From: Kitasatospora sp. NBC_01287 | GTDB taxonomy: Bacteria; Actinomycetota; Actinomycetes; Streptomycetales; Streptomycetaceae | DNA: 64,000 nt | Direction of reading: 5' to 3' | Assembly (NCBI RefSeq): GCF_026340565.1 | Contig: NZ_JAPEPB010000001.1 | Coordinates: 1,550,001-1,614,000, forward strand | In this document: piece after piece, positions 1 through 12,244 of the stretch | Position numbering within the stretch: position 1 is the stretch's first letter | Layout: each line of letters begins with the position of its first letter | Position numbers and translations under genes: made by a program | Notes under the pieces: generated by a model | The model's database searches: none | What the model was told of the DNA's origin: nothing | The model's input: the letters and a program-made list of their open reading frames with translations, nothing else

Positions 1-727
1 CCTCCTGGTCGACGAAGGAGGCCTCGATGTCCAGCTGGGTGAACTCCGGCTGCCGGTCGGCGCGGAAGTCCTCGTCGCGGAAGCAGCGGGCGATCTGGTA
101 GTAGCGCTCCATGCCGGCCACCATCAGCAGCTGCTTGAAGAGCTGCGGCGACTGCGGCAGGGCGTACCAGTGGCCGGGCTGCAGTCGGACCGGGACCAGG
201 AAGTCGCGGGCGCCCTCGGGGGTGGAGCGGGTGAGGTACGGCGTCTCGATGTCGAGGAAGTCGTTCTCCTCCATCACCCGGCGGATGATGTTGCTGACCT
301 TGGAGCGCAGCCGCAGCGCGCGGGCCGGGCCCTCGCGGCGCAGGTCCAGGTAGCGGTAGCGGAGCCGGACCTCCTCGTTGACCGTGCCGGGCTCGTACTC
401 GGCGACCTGGAACGGCAGCGGCGCGGCCTCGGAGAGCACCTCGATCTCGCTGACCACGACCTCGACCGCACCGGTCGGGATCTCCGCGTTCTCGTTGCCC
501 TCGGGGCGCACCCGGACGTCGCCGACCACCTTGACGCAGTACTCGGCGCGCAGGCCGTGCACCGAATCCAGGTCGCGGACCACGACCTGCACGGTGCCCG
601 AGGCATCGCGCAGGTCGATGAAGGCCACCCCGCCGTGGTCGCGGCGGCGGGCGACCCAGCCGGCCAGGGTGACGGTCGCTCCGGCGTGCTCCGCGCGGAG
701 CGTGCCCGCGTCGTGCGTGCGGATCAC
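1..727 (-). CDS. aspS: Aspartyl-tRNA synthetase, N-terminal part (cut by window edge)
   Basis: Charges tRNA-Asp (possibly also tRNA-Asn, as in many actinobacteria) in the cytoplasm. Only the first 242 codons are present. The start is GTG ([16 protein letters not shown]), overlapping the hisS stop as GTGA. The N-terminal OB-fold anticodon-binding domain covers about residues 1-105 ([23 protein letters not shown]). Class II motif 1 follows near residue 150 ([17 protein letters not shown]), then motif 2 with [18 protein letters not shown]. It is the last gene of a metallo-hydrolase-hisS-aspS operon whose genes overlap by 4 bp, which implies translational coupling. Identity is certain from the motifs; the discriminating and nondiscriminating forms cannot be told apart from this fragment. 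Confidence 0.96.
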   Translation of the reverse strand, partial: MIRTHDAGTLRAEHAGATVTLAGWVARRRDHGGVAFIDLRDASGTVQVVVRDLDSVHGLRAEYCVKVVGDVRVRPEGNENAEIPTGAVEVVVSEIEVLSEAAPLPFQVAEYEPGTVNEEVRLRYRYLDLRREGPARALRLRSKVSNIIRRVMEENDFLDIETPYLTRSTPEGARDFLVPVRLQPGHWYALPQSPQLFKQLLMVAGMERYYQIARCFRDEDFRADRQPEFTQLDIEASFVDQE

Positions 728-2001
728 AGCTGCTTCTCCTTCAGGGTGGTGACGAGTGCTTCGAGGGCGACGGCATTCTGCTCGCCGGTGGTCATGTCCT
801 TGAGCTGGACGACCCCTTCGGCCAGGTCGCGGTCGCCCGCGATCAGGGCGAAGCGGGCGCCGGAGCGGTTGGCGGACTTCATGGCGTTCTTGATGCCCTT
901 GACGCCGAAGGCGAGGTCGGTGGCGACGCCGGCCCGGCGCAGCTCGGTCACCTTCGCGAAGAGGACGTTCTTGGCCTCCTCGCCGAGCGCGACCGCGTAG
1001 ACCGAGGTGGTCGCGGGCACGTCGAGCTCGACGCCCTCGGCCTCCAGCGCGAGGTGGATCCGGTCCACGCCCAGGCCCCAGCCGACCGAGGGCAGCGCGG
1101 GGCCGCCGAGCATCTCGGAGAGCCCGTCGTAGCGGCCGCCACCGCCGATCGCGGACTGCGCGCCGAGGCCGCTGTGCACGAACTCGAAGGTGGTGCGGGT
1201 GTAGTAGTCCAGGCCGCGGACCAGCTTGGGGTCGTCGACGAAGGCCACGCCGGCGGCGGTGAGCAGCGCGCGGACCTGCTCGTCGTAGGCCTTGCACTCC
1301 TCGCAGAGGTAGTCGCGCAGCAGCGGGGCGCCGACCAACTGGGCCTGCACGGCCTCGCGCTTGTCGTCCAGCACCCGCAGCGGGTTGATCTCGGCCCGGC
1401 GCCGGGTGTCCTCGTCCAGGTCCAGGCCGAGCAGGAACTCCTGCAGCGCGGCCCGGTAGACCGGGCGGCACTGCTTGTCGCCCAGGCTGTTGAGCAGCAG
1501 CTTGTAGTCACGCAGGCCCAGGGACTTGAACGCGTCGTCGGCCAGGATGATCAGCTCGGCGTCCAGCGCCGGGTCCTCGGCGCCCAGCGCCTCGGCGCCG
1601 ACCTGGGAGAACTGCCGGTAGCGGCCCTTCTGCGGCTGCTCGTAGCGGTAGAAGTTGCCCGAGTACCAGACCTTGACCGGCAGGTTGCCGAGCTTGTGCA
1701 GGTTGCCCTCCAGCACCGCGCGGACCACCGAGGCGGTGCCCTCGGGGCGCAGCGCGAGGTCCTCCTTGCCGCGCTTGGTGAGGGTGAACATCTCCTTGGT
1801 GACGATGTCGGTGGACTCGCCGACGCCGCGCGAGAAGAGGGCCACGTCCTCGAAGACGGGGGTCTCGATGTAGCCGTAGCCGGCCCGGCGCAGCGGGGCG
1901 GCCAGCGCCTGCCGGACCGCCAGGAAGGTCGCGGAGCTGGGCGGCAGCAGGTCGTAGGTGCCCTTGGGGGCGGTGAAGGTGCTCAACTGGTCTTCCGTCA
2001 C
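724..2001 (-). CDS. hisS: Histidyl-tRNA synthetase
   Basis: Class II synthetase of 425 aa (normal length) that charges tRNA-His. Visible marks are the N-terminal KGTYDLLP, motif 2 region [21 protein letters not shown], and the histidine-specific [12 protein letters not shown] and GGGGRYDGL motifs, followed by a C-terminal anticodon-binding domain (about residues 330-425). The GTG start overlaps the TGA of the upstream metallo-hydrolase gene by 4 bp, and its own stop overlaps the aspS start in the same way. Confidence 0.97.
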   Translation of the reverse strand: MTEDQLSTFTAPKGTYDLLPPSSATFLAVRQALAAPLRRAGYGYIETPVFEDVALFSRGVGESTDIVTKEMFTLTKRGKEDLALRPEGTASVVRAVLEGNLHKLGNLPVKVWYSGNFYRYEQPQKGRYRQFSQVGAEALGAEDPALDAELIILADDAFKSLGLRDYKLLLNSLGDKQCRPVYRAALQEFLLGLDLDEDTRRRAEINPLRVLDDKREAVQAQLVGAPLLRDYLCEECKAYDEQVRALLTAAGVAFVDDPKLVRGLDYYTRTTFEFVHSGLGAQSAIGGGGRYDGLSEMLGGPALPSVGWGLGVDRIHLALEAEGVELDVPATTSVYAVALGEEAKNVLFAKVTELRRAGVATDLAFGVKGIKNAMKSANRSGARFALIAGDRDLAEGVVQLKDMTTGEQNAVALEALVTTLKEKQL

Positions 2002-2705
2002 ATTCCTCGTCGCACGGCGGCAGGAGCGTCAGCAGCCCCACCGGCTTGCTTGAGGTAGGGGTTCGAGGCTCGCTCGCGGCCGATGGTGGTCTGGTTTCCG
2101 TGGCCGGAGAGCACCACGGTGGCGTCGTCGAGGGGCAGGCAGACCCGGGCCAGCGAGCGCATGATCGCGCCGTGGTCGCCGCCGGGCAGGTCCGTGCGCC
2201 CGATGGAGCCGGCGAAGAGCAGGTCGCCCGAGAAGAGAACCGGGGGGATCTCCTGGGTGGCGGGCGTCCGGAACGTCACCGACCCCTTGGTATGGCCGGG
2301 CGCGTGGTCGACGGTGAGCCTCAGGCCGGCCAGCTCCAGCACCGAGCCGTCGGTCAGCTCGCGCAGGTCGTCCGGCTCGCCGATGGTGAGTTCGCCCATG
2401 ATCTGCTGCCCGAGCGAGCGGCCGAGCGCCTTCTCCGGGTCGGTCAGCATGTAGCGGTCGTCCGGGTGGATCCAGGCCGGCACGCCCTTGGCGCCGCAGA
2501 TCGGCATCACCGAGGCGATGTGGTCGATGTGGCCGTGGGTGAGCACCACCGCGACCGGCTTCAGCCCGTGCTCGCGGATCATCGCCTCGACGCCCTCGGT
2601 GGCGTCCATCCCCGGGTCGACGATCACGCACTCCTCGCCGGCCGCCGGGGCCACGAGGTAGCAGTTGGTGCCCCAGGCTCCGGCGGGAAATCCGGCGATG
2701 AACAC
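1998..2705 (-). CDS. MBL-fold metallo-hydrolase (glyoxalase II-like)
   Basis: A 235-aa metallo-beta-lactamase-fold protein of the hydroxyacylglutathione hydrolase-like (YcbL) group. The metal site THGHIDH lies near residue 56, further ligands are in HAPGHTKGS and FSGDLLF, and a late SGHG supplies the last histidine. Such proteins bind two metal ions and hydrolyse thioesters or related bonds. Streptomycetes use mycothiol rather than glutathione, so the real substrate is unknown. It is the first gene of the hydrolase-hisS-aspS operon (4-bp overlaps). The function assigned is family-level only. Confidence 0.85.
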   Translation of the reverse strand: MFIAGFPAGAWGTNCYLVAPAAGEECVIVDPGMDATEGVEAMIREHGLKPVAVVLTHGHIDHIASVMPICGAKGVPAWIHPDDRYMLTDPEKALGRSLGQQIMGELTIGEPDDLRELTDGSVLELAGLRLTVDHAPGHTKGSVTFRTPATQEIPPVLFSGDLLFAGSIGRTDLPGGDHGAIMRSLARVCLPLDDATVVLSGHGNQTTIGRERASNPYLKQAGGAADAPAAVRRGM

Positions 2706-2928
2706 GGCAGTCCTTATCGGCTGGTCGGCGGGCGGCTCTCACGGGTCCGCGGATGGGAAGTCTGGGGTGCAGCCTACCGGCGGTACGGCCGCCGTAGCGA
2801 ACCAGATCCCCCGGTGGCGGGCCGGTTCACCGCGTACTTACCGACGAGGTCCCTACACTTGGCGGCCGGTGGATGCGATGATCCGCCCGACACACATCCC
2901 CATCAGCGCGATTGAGGAGACACGGCCG

Positions 2929-3762
2929 GTGGTCAGCAGCGAACAGCGGCGGCGGCAGCTCGCCCGGGACAAGTACGAGCGGCAGCAGAAGAACCGCGTC
3001 GAGGCCGCGGCCAAGGCCAAGCGCCGCAACGCCGTCATCGGCGCGGCGGTCGCCGTGGTGGTGCTGGCGGCCGGCGGCGCCTGGGCCGGCGGCGCCTTCA
3101 AGTCCGACAAGAAGAGCAGCAGCACCGCGAACGCGGCGCCGACCCAGCCGGCGGCGGCCTCCGGTGCGCCGAGCGCCCCCGCCAGTCCGGTGGACGTCAA
3201 GGGCTGCACGCCTCCGTCCGCGGGCAAGCCCAACGGCAAGCAGTGGAAGACCGAGCCGGCCATGTCGATCGACACCGGCGGCAACTACACCGCGACGCTG
3301 AACACCAGCTGCGGCGCGGTGACCCTCCAGTTGGACGCCACCAAGGCCCCGCACACGGTCAACTCCTTCGTGTTCCTGGCCGGTCAGAACTACTTCGACC
3401 ACACCAAGTGCCACCGGCTGACCACGCAGGGCATCTACGTGCTGCAGTGCGGGGACCCGACCGGCACCGGCTCCGGCAGCCCGGGCTACACCTTCGCCGA
3501 CGAGAACCTGACCGGCGCCACCTACCCGGCCGGCACCGTCGCGATGGCCAACTCCGGTGCCAACACGAACGGCAGCCAGTTCTTCCTGGTCTACAAGGAC
3601 TCCCAGCTGCCGCCGAACTACACCCCGTTCGGCAAGATCACCGGCGGCATGGACGTGCTGACCAACATCGCCGGCGGCGGCGAGAACGACGCCAACGGCC
3701 CCGGCGACGGTGCTCCGAACGCGAACGTGGTGCTCAACTCCGTGACCGCCGCGAAGGGCTGA
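2929..3762 (+). CDS. Membrane-anchored cyclophilin-type peptidyl-prolyl isomerase
   Basis: A 277-aa protein that catalyses cis-trans isomerisation of prolyl bonds, probably outside the membrane. I chose GTG at 2929 (VVSSEQRRRQLARDKYER) because GAGGAG lies about 9 nt upstream; the open frame extends further but without a good ribosome site. A basic cytoplasmic N-terminus is followed by one membrane helix at about residues 34-55 (AVIGAAVAVVVLAAGGAW), an Ala/Ser/Pro linker, and a cyclophilin domain (about 105-277) with FDHTKCHRLTTQGIYVLQCGDPTGTGSG, ANTNGSQFFL and FGKITGGMDVL. Divergent from the hisS operon. Confidence 0.9.
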   Translation: MVSSEQRRRQLARDKYERQQKNRVEAAAKAKRRNAVIGAAVAVVVLAAGGAWAGGAFKSDKKSSSTANAAPTQPAAASGAPSAPASPVDVKGCTPPSAGKPNGKQWKTEPAMSIDTGGNYTATLNTSCGAVTLQLDATKAPHTVNSFVFLAGQNYFDHTKCHRLTTQGIYVLQCGDPTGTGSGSPGYTFADENLTGATYPAGTVAMANSGANTNGSQFFLVYKDSQLPPNYTPFGKITGGMDVLTNIAGGGENDANGPGDGAPNANVVLNSVTAAKG

Positions 3763-3776
3763 GCCCCTCAGGGCCG

Positions 3777-3816
3777 GTGTCCCGTCCCGCGTCGGGTCCG
3801 CCACGGGACGGGACAC
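3777..3816 (+). terminator. Hairpin terminator after the cyclophilin gene
   Basis: GTGTCCCGTCCCG (3777-3789) pairs perfectly with CGGGACGGGACAC (3804-3816) around a 14-nt loop, 15 nt after the stop codon. There is no U-tract, which is common in streptomycete terminators. Confidence 0.7.
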
Positions 3817-4050
3817 GGGCCCCCGGGTACCGCCGCGTGAATTTGGCCCGGCCCGGATGCGGACAGCACCGGGCCTGGTCGCCTATGTTGCTGTTGTATA
3901 GGGTGCCCTGACCCGCTCGCCGTCACCCGCGGCAGTCGAACCGATCGGGCGGGCAGGGACGGCGGGCCATCGGTCCGCCGCACATCAACTGTGGACGACG
4001 GAACCGCACCATCCTCAGCGGTGGGCGACCCGTCATGTGGAGGAGGCGCT

Positions 4051-5280
4051 GTGAGCAGCGACCCGTGGGGCCGTGTCGACGAGCAGGGGACCGTCTACGT
4101 CAGGACCGCCGAGGGCGAACGCGTCGTCGGCTCCTGGCAGGCGGGCTCTCCCGAGGAGGCTCTCGCCTACTTCGAGCGCAAGTACCAGGGCCTGTCGGCC
4201 GAGATCGGCCTCCTGGAGCACCGGGTGCGCAAGACCGACCTGGCCGCCAAGGACGCCCAGACGGCGCTGGACCACCTGCGCGCCCAGGTGACCGAGGCGC
4301 ACGCGGTGGGCGACCTGGCCGCGCTGGCCCAGCGCCTGGAGACCCTGACCGGCGAGATCGAGTCGCGCCAGGTGGAGCGGAAGGCGGCCCGCGCCAAGGC
4401 GGCGGACGAGACCCGCACGGCGAAGGAGGCGCTGGTCGCCGAGGCCGAGCAGCTCGCCGAGTCCACCCAGTGGCGGGAGGCCGGCGACCGGCTGCGCGCC
4501 CTGGTGGACACCTGGAAGGGCCTGCCGCGACTGGACCGCAAGAGCGACGACGAGCTGTGGCACCGGTTCTCGCACGCCCGGTCGGTCTTCTCCAAGCACC
4601 GCAAGGCGCACTTCGCCCAGCTCGACGCCGAGCGGGACCAGGCCCGGGCGGTCAAGGAGCGGCTGGTCGCCGAGGCCGAGGCGCTCTCCAGCTCCACCGA
4701 GTGGGGCGACACGGCGGCCCGCTACCGCGACCTGATGGCGCAGTGGAAGGCCGCGGGCCGGGCCCAGCGGGACGCCGAGGACGAGCTGTGGGCGCGGTTC
4801 CGCGGCGCCCAGGACGTCTTCTTCCAGGCCCGCTCGGCGATCTTCACCGAGCGGGACGCCGAGCAGGGCGAGAACCAGAAGCTCAAGGAGGCCCTGCTGA
4901 TCGAGGCCGAGGCGATCCTGCCGATCACCGAGCTGAAGACCGCCAAGGCGGCGCTGCGCGAGGTCAACGAGCGCTGGGAGGCGATCGGCCACGTACCGCG
5001 CGACGCCCGGCCGAAGCTGGACGGACGGCTGAACGCCGTGGAGCGCGCCATCCGCGAGGCCGAGGAGGCCGAGTGGCAGCGCTCCAACCCGGAGGCCAAG
5101 GCCCGTGCGGCGGGCATGACCGGCCTGCTCCAGGGCGCGGTCGACAAGCTCAGGGCCGACCTGGAGAAGGCCCGCGCGGCCGGCAACGAGGCCAAGGCCA
5201 AGAAGCTGGAGGCCGAACTGGCGGGCCGTCAGGAGCTGCTGGACCAGGCGCTCAAGAGCCTGGAGGAGTTCAGCGGCTGA
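4051..5280 (+). CDS. DUF349-domain coiled-coil protein
   Basis: A 409-aa, strongly charged, almost wholly helical cytoplasmic protein. The start is GTG at 4051 (VSSDPWGRVDEQGTVYVR), preceded by GGAGGAG. The N-terminus has a short beta-rich segment. From about residue 40 it is a long coiled coil with at least three DUF349 units, each with a W..AG.....D..LW.RF pattern: TQWREAGDRLRALVDTWKG, TEWGDTAARYRDLMAQWKA, then the weaker LREVNERWEAIGHVPRDARP. The DUF349 family has no firmly established biochemical role. It is convergent with relA and separated from it by a strong hairpin. Confidence 0.85.
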   Translation: MSSDPWGRVDEQGTVYVRTAEGERVVGSWQAGSPEEALAYFERKYQGLSAEIGLLEHRVRKTDLAAKDAQTALDHLRAQVTEAHAVGDLAALAQRLETLTGEIESRQVERKAARAKAADETRTAKEALVAEAEQLAESTQWREAGDRLRALVDTWKGLPRLDRKSDDELWHRFSHARSVFSKHRKAHFAQLDAERDQARAVKERLVAEAEALSSSTEWGDTAARYRDLMAQWKAAGRAQRDAEDELWARFRGAQDVFFQARSAIFTERDAEQGENQKLKEALLIEAEAILPITELKTAKAALREVNERWEAIGHVPRDARPKLDGRLNAVERAIREAEEAEWQRSNPEAKARAAGMTGLLQGAVDKLRADLEKARAAGNEAKAKKLEAELAGRQELLDQALKSLEEFSG

Positions 5281-5291
5281 CCGTTGGACCC

Positions 5292-5341
5292 GGAGTACGG
5301 GAAGGGCCCCACCGCCTGCGGTGGGGCCCTTCCCGTACTCC
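5292..5341. terminator. Bidirectional terminator between the DUF349 gene and relA
   Basis: A perfect 22-bp stem: arm 5292-5313 pairs with 5320-5341 around the 6-nt loop GCCTGC. It lies 11 nt after the DUF349 stop and 13 nt after the relA stop, so it serves both convergent genes. Confidence 0.9.
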
Positions 5342-5354
5342 CGGACCGGGCGCG

Positions 5355-7829
<2,475 letters not shown>

Positions 7830-7907
7830 TCCTCGGTACGCACCGGATGAACCTTCATCGTACCGAGCGTGACCCGCCGGTGTTCCGCCGCCCGGTCCCT
7901 GACATGC

Positions 7908-7943
7908 CGAGAGCGGTGATCGCGTGTGCGATCACCGCTCTCG
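7908..7943 (-). terminator. Hairpin terminator after apt
   Basis: CGAGAGCGGTGATCGC (7908-7923) pairs perfectly with 7928-7943 around a 4-nt GTGT loop: 16 bp, located between the apt stop and the relA start. Confidence 0.85.
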
Positions 7944-7979
7944 ACACCGTTCGAGGACCGCCCCGCCAGGGGCGAGGGG

Positions 7980-8531
7980 TCAGACCGTGACCAGGGTCTC
8001 CAGCGGCGCGGCGCCCAGGTGCTCGGCGAGCCGCTCGCGGCCGTCCAGGAAGCCCAGCTCCATCAGCACCACCACGCCGACCAGCTCGGCCCCGGTCCGC
8101 TTGACCAGGTCGAGCGAGGCGGCGATGGTGCCGCCGGTGGCCAGCACGTCGTCGACCACCAGCACCCGCTCACCGGGCGCGAAGGCGTCGCACTGCACCT
8201 CCAGGGTGGCCGAGCCGTACTCCAGGTCGTAGGACTGCTGGAACACCTCGCCGGGCAGCTTGCCCTTCTTGCGGATCGGCACGAAGCCGAGCCCGGCCGC
8301 GAAGGCGGCCGGAGCCGCCAGCACGAAGCCGCGCGCCTCCAGGCCCACCACCTTGGTCGCGCCCAACGCCTCGGCCCGGCCCGCCAGCGCCCGGGTGAGC
8401 GCGCCGAACGCCTCGGCGTCGGCCAGCAGCGGGGCGATGTCCTTGAACAGCACCCCGGGCTTCGGGTAGTCGGGCACGTCCTTGATCCGGCTGGTGAGCA
8501 GCTCGGTCAAGGCGGTGTCAGCGGTGGTCAC
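7980..8531 (-). CDS. apt: Adenine phosphoribosyltransferase
   Basis: A 183-aa purine-salvage enzyme that converts adenine plus PRPP to AMP. The 13-residue PRPP-binding motif VLVVDDVLATGGT is intact, and DVPDYPKPGVLFKDIAPLL near the N-terminus is typical of Apt. I chose GTG at 8531 (VTTADTALTELL) because GAAGGA lies upstream; the open frame continues upstream but into secF sequence. Located between relA and secF, with 28 bp to secF, so it is probably co-transcribed with secDF. Confidence 0.95.
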   Translation of the reverse strand: MTTADTALTELLTSRIKDVPDYPKPGVLFKDIAPLLADAEAFGALTRALAGRAEALGATKVVGLEARGFVLAAPAAFAAGLGFVPIRKKGKLPGEVFQQSYDLEYGSATLEVQCDAFAPGERVLVVDDVLATGGTIAASLDLVKRTGAELVGVVVLMELGFLDGRERLAEHLGAAPLETLVTV

Positions 8532-8559
8532 GACGAGTCCTTCTCTCGCGGGTGTCCGG

Positions 8560-9687
8560 TCAGCGCTTGCCGGAGGGGCGGCCCTTGCCACGGGCCCGGC
8601 CGACCGGCTGGTTGCGCTGTCCGACCATACCCGCCGCGACGCTGTCGGCCGTGTCCTGCTCGGACTCGCCCTCGGTGTCGGTCGGGCCGGCCGCCGCCTT
8701 GGCCTCGGCGGCCTTGGCCTCCGACGCGCGCCGCTGGGCGACCCGCTTGGCCAGCGCCCGCATCTGGGGGGTCTGCTCCTTGAGCTGCGCGAGCAGCGGG
8801 GTGGCGACGCAGATCGAGGAGTAGGCACCGGCCGAGAGGCCGACGAAGAGCGCCAGCGAGATGTCGTTCAGGGTGCCGGCACCGAGGATGCCGCCACCGA
8901 TGAAGAGCAGCGCCGCCACCGGCAGCAGGGCCACCACGGTGGTGTTGATCGAACGGACCAGGGTCTGGTTGAGGCCCGCGTTGGCCGCCTCGCTGTAGGT
9001 GAACCTGTTCTGCTTCTCCAGGTTCTTGGTGTTCTCCTTCACGGTGTCGAAGACGACGACCGTGTCGTAGAGCGAGTAACCCAGGATGGTCAGGAAGCCG
9101 ATCACCGTACCCGGCGAGACCTCGAAGCCGACCAGCGCGTAGACACCGATGGTGATCAGCAGGTCGTGGATCAGGGCGACCAGGGCCGCCACCGCCATCC
9201 GCCACTCGAAGGCGATCGCCAGGTAGGCGGTGACCAGGATCATGAAGACGATCAGACCGGTGAGGGCCTTCTCGGAGATCTGCTGGCCCCAGCTCGGGCC
9301 GACCACCTGCGCGTTGACCGCGCTCTGGTCGATCCCGAGGTCGCCGGCGAGTTCCTTGACGACCTCGGTGGCGGGCGTCTTGTCGTTGGAGCTGACCTGG
9401 ATCCGGATCTGACCGTCACCGGTGGCCTGCACCTGCGGGGTCGAGTCACCGACGATCTTGTCGATCGAGGTCTGGGCCTGGCTGATGGTCAGCCCGGACT
9501 TCTTGACCGTGTAGACCGAGCCGCCCTTGAAGTCGATGCTCAGGTGCAGCCCGATCACGGTCAGACCGATCAGCGCCGCGGCGGCGATCGCCGCCGAGAT
9601 GCTGTACCAGATCTTCCGCCGGTTGACGAAGTCGAAGCTGACCTCGCCCTGGTAGAGGCGGTGGCCCAGGTTGCTGAAGCGTGACAC
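8560..9687 (-). CDS. secF: Protein translocase subunit SecF
   Basis: A 375-aa inner-membrane subunit that works with SecD to drive protein export through SecYEG, using the proton gradient. The family signature DFKGGSVY lies in the first periplasmic region after TM1 (about residues 27-48), and the C-terminal half holds five further helices with the GYSLYDTVVVFDTVKEN signature. The tail (about 325-375) is charged and disordered. The GTG start lies 4 nt after the secD stop, with GGAGG inside the secD 3' end. Confidence 0.95.
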   Translation of the reverse strand: MSRFSNLGHRLYQGEVSFDFVNRRKIWYSISAAIAAAALIGLTVIGLHLSIDFKGGSVYTVKKSGLTISQAQTSIDKIVGDSTPQVQATGDGQIRIQVSSNDKTPATEVVKELAGDLGIDQSAVNAQVVGPSWGQQISEKALTGLIVFMILVTAYLAIAFEWRMAVAALVALIHDLLITIGVYALVGFEVSPGTVIGFLTILGYSLYDTVVVFDTVKENTKNLEKQNRFTYSEAANAGLNQTLVRSINTTVVALLPVAALLFIGGGILGAGTLNDISLALFVGLSAGAYSSICVATPLLAQLKEQTPQMRALAKRVAQRRASEAKAAEAKAAAGPTDTEGESEQDTADSVAAGMVGQRNQPVGRARGKGRPSGKR

Positions 9688-9691
9688 GACG

Positions 9692-11557
9692 TCAGGCCTC
9701 CTTGACGGCGGCGGAGGTGGCGGGGCGACGGCGGCCGCCGCGCACCGGCGGGCGGGCGCCCAGACGCTTCGGGTCGAGGCCGGACCACGGGTGGCCGTCC
9801 GCGAAGAACTTGCGCCGCGCCAGCAGGGTGATCAGCGGCTTGGTGAAGAGGAAGATCACCACGACGTCGAGCACCGTGGTCAGACCCAGGGTGAACGCGA
9901 AGCCCTGGACCTTGCCGACGGAGCAGATGTAGAGCACACCGGCACAGAGCAGCGACACGAAGTCGGAGACCAGGATGGTGCGGCGGGCGCGCGGCCAGGC
10001 GCGCTGGACGGCCGGGCGCAGCGGGGCACCCTCGCGGACCTCGTCGCGGATGCGTTCGAAGTACACGATGAAGGAGTCCGCGGTGATACCGATCGCCACG
10101 ATCGCACCGCAGACCGCCGGCAGGTTCAGCGCGAAGCCGATCCCGGCGCCCAGCAGGCACATGATCGTGTAGGTCAGGATCGCGGAGGTGAGCAGACCGG
10201 CGATCGAGACCAGACCCAGGCCGCGGTAGTAGATCAGCGAGTAGAGGACGACCAGCGCCAGGCCGATCGCGCCGGCCAGCAGACCGGCGTGCAGCTGGTC
10301 ACCGCCCAGCTGCGGGGTGACGGTGGTGATGTCGCTCTGGTTGAAGCTCAGCGGCAGCGCGCCGAAGCTCAGCACGTTGGAGAGGTTGCTGGCGTCGTCC
10401 TGGGTGAAGCTGCCGTTGATCACGGCGTTGCCGGTGATCGCCTGGCTGACGTACGGGTGGGAGACCACCTTGCCGTCCAGCACGATGGCGAACTGGTTCA
10501 TCGGCGACTGCTGGGTGGCCAGCTGGCCGGTGGTGGTGGCGAAGGCCTTGGACCCGCGGTCGTTGAAGCTCAGCTGGACCTCCCAGCCGCCCGCGCTCTG
10601 GGTGTCGTAGCCGGCCTGGGCCTTGGAGACGTCCGCGCCGTTGATCGCCACCGGGCCGAGCGCGTACTTGTACCAGACGTTCGACTCCTTGTCGTAGGAG
10701 CAGGCGACCGAGTCCTTGGTCGTGTCCGTCTGGTAGTCCAGCCGCTGGGTGGAGTTGGAGCAGTCCAGTCCGGCGAACTGCTGGGCCAGGTCGGCGGGCA
10801 CGGTGCCCTCGACGGGCTGCGTGGCGGCCGGCGGGGTGGTCGGCACCGGCGGGAGCGCGGAGGACGCGGCGCTGGGCGCGGCACTGCCTGCGGCCGAGGC
10901 GCTGGACGCGGCGGACGGGGAGGCGGCGGTGCTCGCGCTGGGGGTCGCGGTCGGGCTCGTGCTCGCGTCGGCGGCCAGCAGGCCCTCGGAGAGAGCGCGG
11001 CCGGCCTTGCTGGCACCGGCGCTCGCGCTGGGCGAGCCGCTCGGGCTGCCCGCGGCGCTCGCGCTGGTGCTCGCACCCGCGCTCGGCGAGCCGCTGGCGG
11101 CGGCACTCGGGCTGCCGCTGGTGGCGGCACTGGGGCTGCTGGTGACAGGCGGCAGGGGCACACCAGTGGGCGCGAGCGCCAGCACCGGGCGGAAGTACAG
11201 CTTGGCCGTGGTACCGACCTGCTGTGCCGCCTGCTGGCTGTTCGTCCCCTTCGGGATGTCAACGATGATGTTGTCGTTGCCCTGGGTCTGAACCTCGGCC
11301 TCGGAGACACCGAAGGCGTTGACGCGCTTCTGGATGATCCCGACAGCGATGTTCATATTGGACTGAGTGACCGCTGCCTTGTCCTTCGAGCTGGCCGTCA
11401 GCGTGATGCTGGTGCCGCCCGCGAGGTCGATCCCGAGGCGAGGCGTCTTGTGGCCCGTCCCGAACATGAGGGCGACCAGTCCGACGGTGACCACCAGGAT
11501 GAGGGCCAGAGCCCGCCCCGGATAACCGTCGCGCGGACGCGACTTGGGTGTTGCCAC
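9692..11557 (-). CDS. secD: Protein translocase subunit SecD with a long Ala/Ser-rich insert
   Basis: A 621-aa membrane protein that partners SecF. I chose GTG at 11557 (VATPKSRPRDGYPG) because GGGAG lies 11 nt upstream; an in-frame ATG at 11581 would add 8 residues but has no ribosome site. TM1 is at about 15-36, followed by LGIDLAGGTSITL, and the C-terminal membrane block has GLVSIAGLLTSAIL and the RIRDEVREG signature. A low-complexity Ala/Ser/Pro/Gly stretch of about 110 residues interrupts the first external domain (roughly 130-245). It would lie outside the membrane and looks disordered. Confidence 0.94.
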   Translation of the reverse strand: MATPKSRPRDGYPGRALALILVVTVGLVALMFGTGHKTPRLGIDLAGGTSITLTASSKDKAAVTQSNMNIAVGIIQKRVNAFGVSEAEVQTQGNDNIIVDIPKGTNSQQAAQQVGTTAKLYFRPVLALAPTGVPLPPVTSSPSAATSGSPSAAASGSPSAGASTSASAAGSPSGSPSASAGASKAGRALSEGLLAADASTSPTATPSASTAASPSAASSASAAGSAAPSAASSALPPVPTTPPAATQPVEGTVPADLAQQFAGLDCSNSTQRLDYQTDTTKDSVACSYDKESNVWYKYALGPVAINGADVSKAQAGYDTQSAGGWEVQLSFNDRGSKAFATTTGQLATQQSPMNQFAIVLDGKVVSHPYVSQAITGNAVINGSFTQDDASNLSNVLSFGALPLSFNQSDITTVTPQLGGDQLHAGLLAGAIGLALVVLYSLIYYRGLGLVSIAGLLTSAILTYTIMCLLGAGIGFALNLPAVCGAIVAIGITADSFIVYFERIRDEVREGAPLRPAVQRAWPRARRTILVSDFVSLLCAGVLYICSVGKVQGFAFTLGLTTVLDVVVIFLFTKPLITLLARRKFFADGHPWSGLDPKRLGARPPVRGGRRRPATSAAVKEA

Positions 11558-11672
11558 CTTGCTCGTTTCTCCCTGTCCCATGCCGCGGGCTCAGCGTCGC
11601 CGGCCCGCGTGAGGGCAGGGGGCGGCGCGAGCTGCGGGCAACCGTGAAGTGGTGGTGCGGACCGTCGTCGTA

Positions 11673-12086
11673 CTACTTGGCCGCGGGCTTCTCGCTGTCG
11701 GCCTTCGCCAGGCTGATGCTCTCCTGCGCGTCCTCGTCCTTGAGCACCTCGTCCTCGACGAGTTCGGTGTCGGCGAGCTCGGCATCGAGATCCGCGGCCT
11801 CGTCCTCCTCGGGACGGCCGTTGATGATCTCGTCGTACTCCTGCGCGTCGATGACCGCGGCGACCGCGCTCTTGCTGAAGTGGGCCACCACGCCAGGGGC
11901 CATCTCGAGCTCCACGGTGCTGTCGTTGACCGCCTTCACCAGGGCGTACATGCCGCCGATGGTGCGCACCGCCGCGCCCGGCTCCATGGTCGACTGCATC
12001 TGGCTGGCCTGCTGCTGCCGCTTCTTCTGCGACCGGAACATCAGGAAGACCAAGGCGACCGGGATGACAAAGATGAGGAGAGACAC
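11673..12086 (-). CDS. yajC: Preprotein translocase accessory subunit YajC
   Basis: A 137-aa single-span membrane protein associated with SecDF. The start is GTG at 12086 (VSLLIFVIPVALVFLMFRSQ), with AAAGGA upstream; the longer frame lacks a ribosome site. TM1 covers about residues 2-18, then RSQKKRQQQ and the YajC core GAAVRTIGGMYALVKAVNDSTVELEMAPGV. The acidic C-terminal tail is long. It is the first gene of yajC-secD-secF-apt. Confidence 0.92.
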   Translation of the reverse strand: MSLLIFVIPVALVFLMFRSQKKRQQQASQMQSTMEPGAAVRTIGGMYALVKAVNDSTVELEMAPGVVAHFSKSAVAAVIDAQEYDEIINGRPEEDEAADLDAELADTELVEDEVLKDEDAQESISLAKADSEKPAAK

Positions 12087-12244
12087 AGCAGAAAGTCCTT
12101 TACAAGCCACCCGTGGATGGCCAGTGGCGATGGTCAACCCGCCTGGTGAGACGGGGCGGTCCGGCGAAGTCTAGGAGACCCGCTCTGATCGGACAACGCC
12201 AAGCATCGCATCCCGCCGCCAAAGGTGGCGAGTCCCCGACACGC

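Noticed and set aside
9671..11647. 658-codon plus-strand frame opposite secD
   Set aside because: Shadow of the secD gene with GC-driven composition.
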